From NCBI RefSeq assembly GCF_017377655.1, contig NZ_JAFREL010000048.1, forward strand, positions 1 through 42,026: a stretch of 42,026 nt of DNA, read 5' to 3'. Under the pieces are notes generated by a model. That model was not told the origin of the DNA. It ran no database searches and saw only the letters and a list, made by a program, of their open reading frames with translations. Origin of the DNA: Candidatus Enterococcus ferrettii. GTDB lineage: Bacteria; Bacillota; Bacilli; Lactobacillales; Enterococcaceae. Positions 1 through 6,614 of the stretch are shown here, in pieces; positions within the stretch are counted from its first letter, which is position 1; every line of letters begins with the position of its first letter. Made by a program: the position numbers and the translations under genes.

Positions 1-18
1 TCCCTTTTAGTTTTTTGT
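1..18 (+). repeat. Left copy of an 18-base inverted repeat shared by the two window ends
   Basis: TCCCTTTTAGTTTTTTGT here is the exact reverse complement of 42008-42025. This copy lies within the Mrr-type coding region. Confidence 0.75.
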
Positions 19-547
19 AATCTTCAAGAAACTTAATCAAATTTTTTCTATCCCATAATTCGACGTCAAGTTTTTCAGCTAATTGTTTAGCAGGTTTTGT
101 GAAATAGCTATTAGTAATGACAATAGCTCTATCCAGAGAGTAATATCCAATACCTGCATGAACTTCTTGAATAGCTTTGTTTCCAACATTTTTTTTCCAG
201 CGTTTACATTGGAACCCAAAGTTAAGATCATTTTTTTGGGCAATAATATCAATCCCTTGATCACCATAAGATTGAGTAACTTTTACTTTTAAGTATCCAT
301 TTTTTTCAAGCAAAAAGGCCATATATTTTTCGAACTCTAGACCAGTCATTAAATCGATGGTTTCTAGTTCGGCCTTAGAAAATCGTTTGATTTGACTTAG
401 ATATGGGAAGACTTCTGTGATAAAAGTAATGAGAAGAAAAATTATACCGATGTAAAGAAATAGAACATTTGGATTGCCATCACCAACAAAGTAATATGCT
501 AGCGAAAATGATCCAAGAATTAGGAGTTTTAAATTGTCTTTTTTCAC
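1..547 (-). CDS. Membrane-anchored Mrr-type restriction endonuclease, 3' end cut by the window
   Basis: Read from a GTG at 547 (AAAGG eight bases upstream) this gives 182 codons with no stop before the left edge, so the C-terminus is missing. Residues about 6-22 and 28-50 are hydrophobic and look like two membrane helices. From about residue 67 the protein matches an Mrr_cat nuclease fold. Visible motifs are TGLEFEKYMAFLL, then YGDQGIDII (about 94-102) and FQCKR (about 112-116), which form the D...QxK catalytic pattern of Mrr-like PD-(D/E)XK enzymes. Such enzymes cleave modified or foreign DNA. A two-helix anchor before the nuclease domain recurs in Firmicutes, but its substrate is not established. 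No methyltransferase partner is visible in the window. The domain call is firm; the biological role is inferred. Confidence 0.82.
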   Translation of the reverse strand, partial: MKKDNLKLLILGSFSLAYYFVGDGNPNVLFLYIGIIFLLITFITEVFPYLSQIKRFSKAELETIDLMTGLEFEKYMAFLLEKNGYLKVKVTQSYGDQGIDIIAQKNDLNFGFQCKRWKKNVGNKAIQEVHAGIGYYSLDRAIVITNSYFTKPAKQLAEKLDVELWDRKNLIKFLEDYKKLKG

Positions 548-580
548 ATAATCAGCCTTTCACAAACGGAAGTATAGTAT

Positions 581-586
581 ATTATA
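581..586 (-). promoter_or_regulatory. Extended -10 (TGCTATAAT) for the Mrr-type gene
   Basis: The minus strand reads TGCTATAAT here, an extended -10 about 35 bases upstream of the GTG start at 547. The -35 is poor, as expected for an extended -10 promoter. The rest of 548-797 is AT-rich and I see no gene in it. Confidence 0.5.
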
Positions 587-797
587 GCACAGTAAGAATA
601 GTACAAATAGATTAAATATTTTTGAAAAGACATAGCAACTAATCCGATTCAACTTTGTATAATGTATATTATGTAAACCAAAATAAAATTTTTAACAAAT
701 CTACATATTCTTAGCAAAATCCCTGTATCGTCAGCATTTGCATCCTTTCATTCTCTAAAAATTGCAAATTATGATAATTTCTCTCAACATTTAAAAA

Positions 798-836
798 AAT
801 CTAAAGAGCTCATCTTACTTAAAAGCTCTCTAGATT
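798..836 (-). terminator. Intrinsic terminator of the sigma/anti-sigma operon
   Basis: The arms AATCTA-AGAGCT and AGCTCT-TAGATT pair across a 13-base loop with one mismatch. On the minus strand they are followed by a run of T. It lies just past the anti-sigma stop at 842. Confidence 0.8.
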
Positions 837-841
837 CTCTA

Positions 842-1427
842 TTAGTCTAACTGTAGCTGTTGATCACTAATCTTAACAGATTCCACAACGTCTAAATTAA
901 TCAAACCAAATTGCCATTCGTAGGAATCATCTTTTTCTTGATATTCTACAGTTAGTTTCTTGATTGTTCCGTCCGTTAACACAATTTCAATCGATGCATC
1001 GTTTAAAGATCCCGTATGATCAAAACTAATGGAAATTGGCGATAATCGAATATTTTTTAATTGAATTTGTTGTTCATTAACAGTTACAGTTTGATCTGGT
1101 AAATTCTTTGCCGGAAGTTCTTTTGATTCCTGCAACTGAATTGGCCAGCAACACCTCAACTTCAGACCCGAAATGCTTTTGATAAATCAGACGCAATTCA
1201 TCACGGAATGTAAAGGCTGTCAACAATATGATACTAGCAGCTGCCACAGCAAGTATAGCAATTTTTTTATAAGAAAGGTTTTTTCTTGGTTTTGCTAGTT
1301 TTTTAGTGCGAAATTGTTTTTTGATAGTTTCGGTATTTCTTGCTGTTATTGGTATTTCCGAATACTCTAAAAATAGATCCAGCTGTTCATCAGTTAAGTG
1401 TTCGAAAGGATGCTTTTTCTTATTCAT
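842..1427 (-). pseudogene. Anti-sigma factor (DUF4179-like), disrupted by a frameshift
   Basis: The start at 1427 overlaps the sigma gene stop by 8 bases, the usual coupling of a sigma factor with its anti-sigma factor. The first frame gives a cytosolic N-terminus (HLTDEQLDLFLEYSEIP), one membrane helix (about residues 50-68, KKIAILAVAAASIILLTAF) and the start of an extracytoplasmic domain, then runs into a stop near 1077. The next frame (+1) continues from about 1140 to 842 with a plausible beta-rich domain (NEQQIQLKNIRLSPISISFD) and ends right before the terminator. Joined, the two parts would make about 194 aa, a normal length for this group. The change lies between about 1140 and 1085. 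It may be a real mutation, a sequencing error or, less likely, programmed. If real, the truncated protein keeps its sigma-binding part and anchor but loses most of the outer domain. Confidence 0.75.
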
Positions 1428-1977
1428 AACTATTCACCTCGTTAATGAAATTTTGATATTCCAGAAATTCATGCAGTTTTTTCTTTCCCCGATACAAGCG
1501 ATTGTCCACTTCTTTGCTGGATAAGCCTAACTGCATTTGAATCTCACTAGGCTTCATTTCATAGAAAAAGCGCATAATTAAAATTCTACGGGTCGGTTCT
1601 TCCAACTTCATTACTGCATCATACAAATCCTGCCATGCAATTTCTTCGTCCTTGTGTGCTGTTTCTGATAAGTAGAGTTCGTTGACTTTACCAATATCTT
1701 CGTACTGATGCCGGCGTTTCTCTTTCAATTTGTTGAGGGCTAAACTCTTTGTCATAATAACTAGATAACTTTTTAAACTGCCTTTTTTAGGCTTGTATTT
1801 TTCTGGCTGCTGCCAAAGACGTAAAAATACATCACTAATGACTTCTTCTATATACATTTGCTGATTGGAATTTTTAACAGTTAATATGGTTGCCGCCACT
1901 GCCCATAATAATTTGCTGTATTGATCAATAAGCTGATCGAAAAACTGTTCATCACCAGCAAGTAATTTATTTTTCAT
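1420..1977 (-). CDS. ECF-type RNA polymerase sigma factor
   Basis: 185 aa, the size of an extracytoplasmic-function sigma factor. Region 2 is at about residues 10-95 (DQYSKLLWAVAATIL, then ISDVFLRLWQQPEKY, and SLKSYLVIMTKSLALNKL). Region 4 is at about 120-175, with a helix-turn-helix around EMKPSEIQMQLGLSSKEVDNRLYRGKKKL. It would direct RNA polymerase to a small stress regulon and be held inactive by the membrane anti-sigma encoded immediately downstream. The gene starts 23 bases after the pentapeptide gene stop with only a weak ribosome site, so translation is probably coupled. It resembles the SigV/SigM group in layout, but I cannot assign a specific name. Confidence 0.88.
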   Translation of the reverse strand: MKNKLLAGDEQFFDQLIDQYSKLLWAVAATILTVKNSNQQMYIEEVISDVFLRLWQQPEKYKPKKGSLKSYLVIMTKSLALNKLKEKRRHQYEDIGKVNELYLSETAHKDEEIAWQDLYDAVMKLEEPTRRILIMRFFYEMKPSEIQMQLGLSSKEVDNRLYRGKKKLHEFLEYQNFINEVNSYE

Positions 1978-2000
1978 TTCATCATCTGTAGCAGTAACAT

Positions 2001-2633
2001 TTAATCAACAATCTTAATTCCTAATCCAGCTGCGATTATCAGTGCTTGTTCTTGGTTAACTTTTAAATCTTTGATTCGATCCTGGGAAAGCATAATTCGT
2101 TCAAACTTATTACTTGATAGGTCTAAACCAGACATTTTCGTGTTCATCCAATTGCTATTGGTTAATTCGTTATGCTCTAAAAATAAGTGCTTCCAGGTAG
2201 CTTCAAAAAATTCACTATCGTTTAACTGACAATGATCAAACTGAACATTTTTCAAATTGGTTGCACTAAACGAAGCAAAATTACCAATACAGTTGGTGAA
2301 ACGGCAATCTCTCAAATAACTTTCAGCAAAATTGGTTCCAGTCAGCTTACATTGATCAAAAACCACCTGGTGAAAGCTGCCACCGATCCAGTCCAGATTA
2401 GACAAATCACATTTCTCAAAAACAACATTGCTGCATTCGACGCGTTCTAAACGGGTCCGTTGCATGGTTACTTTCTTCATCCTCGAACCGCGAATCATTA
2501 AATTTCGAGCAGTCAAATAGCTATAATCCATCTCGTTGATTTCAATACCTTCGAAAGTAGCTTCGTCGTCTAAGTAGAAATCATTTGTAAAATGTCCAGG
2601 TAAAATCGGCTGAGCTGGTCGGTTCTTTTTCAT
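2001..2633 (-). CDS. Pentapeptide-repeat protein
   Basis: 210 aa from the ATG at 2633, chosen because AGAAGGAG sits just upstream; an in-frame TTG at 2726 exists but looks less likely. The sequence is a run of A(D/N)LxF-type repeats from about residue 25 to 185 (for example NVVFEKCDLSNLDW, GTNFAESYLRDCRF, FASFSATNLKNVQF), which folds into a right-handed quadrilateral beta-helix. The C-terminal tail (about 188-210) is a short helix typical of YjbI-like and Qnr-like proteins. Enterococcal EfsQnr, which protects gyrase from quinolones, is a repeat protein of similar length, but sequence inspection alone cannot assign that activity here. It is the first gene of the leftward unit with the sigma and anti-sigma genes and is probably co-regulated with them. 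Confidence 0.8.
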   Translation of the reverse strand: MKKNRPAQPILPGHFTNDFYLDDEATFEGIEINEMDYSYLTARNLMIRGSRMKKVTMQRTRLERVECSNVVFEKCDLSNLDWIGGSFHQVVFDQCKLTGTNFAESYLRDCRFTNCIGNFASFSATNLKNVQFDHCQLNDSEFFEATWKHLFLEHNELTNSNWMNTKMSGLDLSSNKFERIMLSQDRIKDLKVNQEQALIIAAGLGIKIVD

Positions 2634-2739
2634 GTCAGTTCTCCTTCTAATAGTCCGTAAATAAAGGTATCTTGCCAGATTGGCAAGTTGTTGGTGATTT
2701 AATTTAAAATAGGTATTACTTCTCAAGTGACCTTCATGA

Positions 2740-2758
2740 GTGAATCCGATCGATTCAC
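2740..2758 (-). repeat. Inverted repeat in the leader of the pentapeptide/sigma unit
   Basis: GTGAATC and GATTCAC flank a 5-base spacer, about 25 bases downstream of the likely transcription start and over 100 bases before the ATG at 2633. It could be an operator or an RNA hairpin in the 5' leader. No T-run follows it, so it is not an obvious terminator. Confidence 0.45.
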
Positions 2759-2788
2759 CCTGTTGGCCCTTTTTCCACGTACTTGTTC

Positions 2789-2817
2789 AGTATATCAGTT
2801 CTTTTTGTTCACTGAAA
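2789..2817 (-). promoter_or_regulatory. Likely sigma-A promoter for the pentapeptide/sigma unit
   Basis: On the minus strand, TTTCAG (2817-2812), a 17-base spacer and TATACT (2794-2789) preceded by TGA, an extended -10 pattern. Transcription would run into the gene starting at 2633. Confidence 0.5.
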
Positions 2818-2824
2818 TCTATTT

Positions 2825-3031
2825 TTACATGTCCAAGTGATAAAGGTGTCGGTTCTCTCCAGTCATAAGATCTTGTTTCCCTGGCATTAAATCCATCAGC
2901 AGTTTTTGATCTATTTGCTGAGGTGAAAAGCTTTTAGCTTCATTTAGATTAAAACCTCCTAAAGCAAATTTGTCTGTTTCCAGCTGATTATGAATAATCG
3001 TTTGTTCTAAAGTAGCGTAATACTCGCTTCT
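2825..3031 (-). pseudogene. Unidentified gene remnant downstream of the VOC gene
   Basis: Directly after the VOC stop codon, in the same frame, 68 sense codons follow before a stop at 2825-2827. They contain no suitable start near the beginning. The composition is protein-like (KFALGGFNLNEAKSFSPQQI, LMPGKQDLMTGENRHLYHL). A shift of frame near the end lets it continue for about 14 more residues (HVKIDFSEQKELIY). This looks like the 3' part of a gene that lost its start, or a short gene with an unseen start. I do not recognise the family. Confidence 0.35.
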
Positions 3032-3463
3032 TTATGCGCCCTTATGATGAAAAACTTCTAAACGAACACCATTTGGATCTTCAAAAAAGACTGCGTAATA
3101 ATTGGGAGCAATCTTATCATAATAACGAGCTTCGTCGTGTAAAATATTGACATCTAACTGGCTAAGAGCCTTGTAAAAGTCGTTAACTGCTTGTTTTGAT
3201 TCAGCCGCGAAAGCCAAATGCTGAATAGCTTTGGGTGTTCGAGCATCAATAGTAATGTCTCTTAACTCTTTTTTGGGTGAACAAATTGCGAAATCTAGGT
3301 CTTCGTGCATATACTCAACCACTGACATGTCCATATGAGGCAAATCACCTTTATACTTAGAAGTAATATCCCAGCCAAGGATTGTAAACAACTGATCGTA
3401 AAACTTTTCAGAAACAGATACGTCTTCAACTGTAATGTGTAAATGGTGAAACCGATACTTCAT
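3032..3463 (-). CDS. VOC-superfamily (glyoxalase/bleomycin-resistance fold) protein
   Basis: 143 aa from the ATG at 3463 with GGGGAG seven bases upstream; a TTG at 3487 would add eight residues but lacks a good ribosome site. It has the two-module beta-alpha-beta-beta-beta fold of the vicinal oxygen chelate family: FHHLHITVEDVSVSEKFYDQLF at the start (metal-ligand His in the first strand), IQHLAFAAESKQAVNDFYKAL in the middle, and the typical end YYAVFFEDPNGVRLEVFHH. The His and Glu positions fit metal binding. Members range from glyoxalase I and dioxygenases to drug-binding proteins, and the substrate cannot be read from sequence. It starts 16 bases after the DUF2087 regulator stop, so the two are probably one operon. 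Confidence 0.85.
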   Translation of the reverse strand: MKYRFHHLHITVEDVSVSEKFYDQLFTILGWDITSKYKGDLPHMDMSVVEYMHEDLDFAICSPKKELRDITIDARTPKAIQHLAFAAESKQAVNDFYKALSQLDVNILHDEARYYDKIAPNYYAVFFEDPNGVRLEVFHHKGA

Positions 3464-3479
3464 CGCTAACTCCCCTTTC

Positions 3480-4190
3480 TTAATCAACTACCCAATAGCT
3501 TTTGCCATCCTTTGTCCGATTCATAAAACCATATTCAATTAGATACCGTCGCAAAGTTACATAGTCATCATTGACTAACTGCAGAATGTCATTCACGGCC
3601 GTTTCAGAGTAATTTTTACTGGCGTCAAAATGCTCGATAATTTTAGTTAGTACGATTACTTTACGTTTTTCTTTGCTTGGCAAAGAGCTTAAACGTCCAT
3701 TATCAGTAAAATAAGTCGCTAATACCTTATTCCGTTCTGCCGGTGTAATATGATAGCGTTCATCAATCATGCGCGCTCCTCGATGAGGCGGAATAAAGGG
3801 TTCATCATTCAGCAAACTCATAATACTCAGAAAAACTTTGGCTTGCTTTTCCTTTTCTCTTAGCTTAAAACGATGATTTCTAACAGTGGATGTAGAAATT
3901 CCTAAACGTTGTGCGATTACCGGGTCGCTTAAACGGCGAGCAAACAACTCTAATATTTCTTGCTGAACCTCACTCAATCCGCTGATTTCTTTGCGCTGCG
4001 CAATTAAGGAACCTAATGCTCCAGCATGTTTTGTATTCAAATGCTGGAGCATCGCCCGTTGAGCCGTAGCTTGTCGATCCTCAACTGGATAGATGTAACC
4101 TTCCTCATATTGCTGGTCACAATAGAGACAAGCAAATATTCCGTCATGGTAGCGATAACCCTTCTGATAATCCTCAATTGTTTCATCCAT
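3480..4190 (-). CDS. Transcriptional regulator with LuxR-like HTH and C-terminal DUF2087
   Basis: 236 aa from the ATG at 4190, preceded by AAAGGAG. The N-terminal part has a CxxC pair (ACLYCDQQYEEGY) and an HLNTKH segment, suggestive of a small metal-binding finger (about residues 20-60). A helix-turn-helix resembling LuxR/sigma region 4 follows (LSDPVIAQRLGISTSTVRNHRFKL, about 90-115). The end (about 155-236) matches DUF2087: SLPSKEKRKVIVLTKI, then FDASKNYSETAVNDIL and the terminal LRRYLIEYGFMNRTKDG. It probably controls itself and the VOC gene. TGTTAGC occurs twice upstream (around 4230 and 4261) and could be its binding sites; this is speculative. Confidence 0.82.
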   Translation of the reverse strand: MDETIEDYQKGYRYHDGIFACLYCDQQYEEGYIYPVEDRQATAQRAMLQHLNTKHAGALGSLIAQRKEISGLSEVQQEILELFARRLSDPVIAQRLGISTSTVRNHRFKLREKEKQAKVFLSIMSLLNDEPFIPPHRGARMIDERYHITPAERNKVLATYFTDNGRLSSLPSKEKRKVIVLTKIIEHFDASKNYSETAVNDILQLVNDDYVTLRRYLIEYGFMNRTKDGKSYWVVD

Positions 4191-4341
4191 AGTATTTCCA
4201 GCTCCTTTCAACCTTTTGTTTATATAAATGCTAACATAAGTGTATTTCGTTTGCAAATAGGCTAACAAAAAAACCAATAAGCATTTGCGTGTCGTGATTA
4301 TAAAATATGTGTCATACTTAAGAAAAGAAAGAGGTGATCAG

Positions 4342-5766
4342 ATGACCTCAGTAATGTGGTTTCGTCGTGATTTGCGTTTAGAGGACAATACAGCTTTATA
4401 CCATGCCTTTGAAGATTCTGATGAGGTAATTTTACTGTTTCAGGTAAATCCCAAGCAATTCCTGAAAGATAGTACCAACCAACATGCTTTTTTCGCAAGT
4501 GTGGCTCATTTTCAGACAGCAGTAAATAAAAAGCTGCATCTGCAAATTTTATATGGTGATTTAGAAGAAAGCTTCGGTAAGTTAAAGGAAAATTTAGAGA
4601 ATTGGGACCGTATTTATTTCAATTATGATGAGCGAGGCTTTGGAGCTGAACGTGATCAGAAAATGCGAGAATTTTTTAAGAAAAACAATATTGTAGTGCA
4701 TGATTACATGGATCACCATTTACACGGGGCTAAAGAAATCAAGAATCAAAGTGGAGATCCTTATAAAGTGTACACTCCTTACTACAATCAATGGAAGCAA
4801 TTAGCTAAACCAACGCCGGTCAAAGTAAAGCTGTCTTCAGAAAAGGTTGTAAAGGATAGCTTGTTTGCTGAGGATGAGAAAAAATTCGAGGAATTGTGCA
4901 AAGATCTTCCAGATAAGTCCTTTTATAAATTAGGATCAAAAGCTGCCAAACAACAATTGGAGCATTTCCTTTTAGAAGACGTTGTTGATTATACGAAAGC
5001 GCGGGATATTCCGGCACAGGACCGAACCAGCCGCCTCTCCCCTTATCTACGCACTGGTGAGATTTCGATTCGAACAGTTTGGCAGCAGCTGCAAGAAACT
5101 GAGAACAGCGCTGGCAAGCAAACCTTCGAAAAGGAATTATGCTGGCGTGATTTCTACAATATGATTTATGCCGCTAATCCAAAGCAAAAGCAGCAACCGA
5201 TTCAAACTAATTTTCAATTCATTCAGTGGAGTGATAACCAGGATCATTTAAAAAAATGGCAGGAAGGAAAAACTGGGTATCCAATTGTCGATGCTGCGAT
5301 GAGACAGTTAAATCAAACCGGCTGGATGCATAATCGACTGAGGATGATCGTTGCTTCTTTTTTAACGAAAGACTTGTTAATTGATTGGCGTGAAGGAGAA
5401 AAATACTTCCAGAAAAGTTTAATTGACTATGATCCTGCCAGCAACATCGGCGGTTGGCAATGGGGCGCCTCTACTGGTACTGATGCAGTTCCTTATTTTC
5501 GGATTTTTAATCCAACGACTCAATCTGAAAGATTTGATGCTTCAGGAGATTTCATTCGTAAGTATGTTCCAGAATTAAAGGATTTGCCGAAGAAGTTTAT
5601 TCATCAGCCCGACAAAATGTCAGAGGATGAGCAAGCTGAATATGGTGTTTTATTGGGTGAAGATTATCCTAGTCCTATTGTTAATCATAAGGAAGCTCGT
5701 CGCAAAGCCCTATCAGCCTATGAAGGCAGCCGAGAGTTCGCTAAAGAAGTACCTGAATCTGAATGA
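4342..5766 (+). CDS. phrB: Class I CPD photolyase (deoxyribodipyrimidine photo-lyase)
   Basis: 474 aa from the ATG at 4342, chosen because AAGAGGTG precedes it; an upstream start at 4285 would place 19 unlikely residues before the conserved MWFRRDLRLEDN. The enzyme uses blue light and FADH- to split cyclobutane pyrimidine dimers. The N-terminal alpha/beta domain binds the antenna cofactor (about residues 1-130). The C-terminal FAD domain carries TSRLSPYLRTGEIS, ELCWRDFYNMI, the stretch around AAMRQLNQTGWMHNRLRM and GGWQWGASTGTDAVPYFRIFNP, all class I signatures. It is a single gene, divergent from the DUF2087 regulator and closed by a hairpin terminator. No SOS box is visible upstream. Confidence 0.96.
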   Translation: MTSVMWFRRDLRLEDNTALYHAFEDSDEVILLFQVNPKQFLKDSTNQHAFFASVAHFQTAVNKKLHLQILYGDLEESFGKLKENLENWDRIYFNYDERGFGAERDQKMREFFKKNNIVVHDYMDHHLHGAKEIKNQSGDPYKVYTPYYNQWKQLAKPTPVKVKLSSEKVVKDSLFAEDEKKFEELCKDLPDKSFYKLGSKAAKQQLEHFLLEDVVDYTKARDIPAQDRTSRLSPYLRTGEISIRTVWQQLQETENSAGKQTFEKELCWRDFYNMIYAANPKQKQQPIQTNFQFIQWSDNQDHLKKWQEGKTGYPIVDAAMRQLNQTGWMHNRLRMIVASFLTKDLLIDWREGEKYFQKSLIDYDPASNIGGWQWGASTGTDAVPYFRIFNPTTQSERFDASGDFIRKYVPELKDLPKKFIHQPDKMSEDEQAEYGVLLGEDYPSPIVNHKEARRKALSAYEGSREFAKEVPESE

Positions 5767-5778
5767 AGACTAAAACAG

Positions 5779-5813
5779 GCCGCTGAATTCAAATATTGAA
5801 TTCAACGGCTTTT
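5779..5813. terminator. Bidirectional terminator between phrB and the AraC gene
   Basis: GCCG-TGAATTCA pairs with TGAATTCA-CGGC across a 5-base loop and is followed by TTTT. The stem overlaps the stop codon of the convergent AraC gene at 5802. Confidence 0.85.
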
Positions 5814-6614
5814 ATAAACCATTAATTCAGTTGGATACCCAACTTCAATCAATTCTTTGTGAGGTGTGAAACCGACGTTGAGCAGACGTTGTCTTTCACC
5901 AATGTCTAATTTATCTTTCGCTCTAAAGGTGGTGGTTGATAATTTTTTATGGTCAAAGATTGTTAAGGCTAGAAGTTGCTTTAATAAACGTTCCTCAATA
6001 TCTTCATCCCATAGAAATGGTAAGGAAGATAAACCATCTATCCGATTGTTGGCTTGGTCATAGATTAATAAGCCGGTTATCAGTTCTCTTGAGACCGCCA
6101 CCCAGACATGCCCTTTTTTTATTCGCTGGTTGACTGTGTAATAGAAACTTCGCTCTTCGTAATAAGGAAAGGCCCATTGGATATGTTCCATATAATCAGC
6201 TAATTTGGATAGTTCTTCCATTCGTGCCAAACGAATAATACTCTTGCTTGGAAATTGATAAAGCAGTCGGTTACTAGCTCCAACCAAACCAAAAGTTCTT
6301 TTTTGCCGGCGAAACTGGCTGGGAGAAACCTTGTATATTTCCTTGAAAACTTTGGTAAAAGATTGCTGGTTTTGATAACCACTGATCAAAGCAATAGCAA
6401 TAATAGATCGATTGCTTTTCAACAAACACTGCGCTGCTTCATGCAGGCGGCGCTTTTTTATATAATCGTATATGCTCCAGTTGGCAGCTGCTGAAAATTC
6501 ATGCTGCAAGTGATGCTTAGAGTAATGCAATTGCTGGGCCATACTTTCTAACGATATGGGCTGATCTAAATGTTCATCAACATATTGTTCAATAGTAGTA
6601 ATCAGTTTACTCAA
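5802..6614 (-). CDS. AraC-family regulator with a C-terminal GNAT-like domain
   Basis: 270 aa from a TTG at 6614; AAGGAGG lies inside the end of the helicase gene at the right distance and the two genes overlap by 4 bases, so translation is coupled. The N-terminal 100 residues carry the double helix-turn-helix of AraC proteins (ISLESMAQQLHYSKHHLQHEF and IIAIALISGYQNQQSFTKVFKEIYKVSPSQFRRQ). The remaining 160 residues resemble an acetyltransferase-type fold (IRLARMEELSKLADYMEHI near the start) and may bind a ligand rather than catalyse. Being coupled to a HelD-type helicase suggests that both respond to the same stress. I cannot name the effector. Confidence 0.83.
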   Translation of the reverse strand: MSKLITTIEQYVDEHLDQPISLESMAQQLHYSKHHLQHEFSAAANWSIYDYIKKRRLHEAAQCLLKSNRSIIAIALISGYQNQQSFTKVFKEIYKVSPSQFRRQKRTFGLVGASNRLLYQFPSKSIIRLARMEELSKLADYMEHIQWAFPYYEERSFYYTVNQRIKKGHVWVAVSRELITGLLIYDQANNRIDGLSSLPFLWDEDIEERLLKQLLALTIFDHKKLSTTTFRAKDKLDIGERQRLLNVGFTPHKELIEVGYPTELMVYKSR

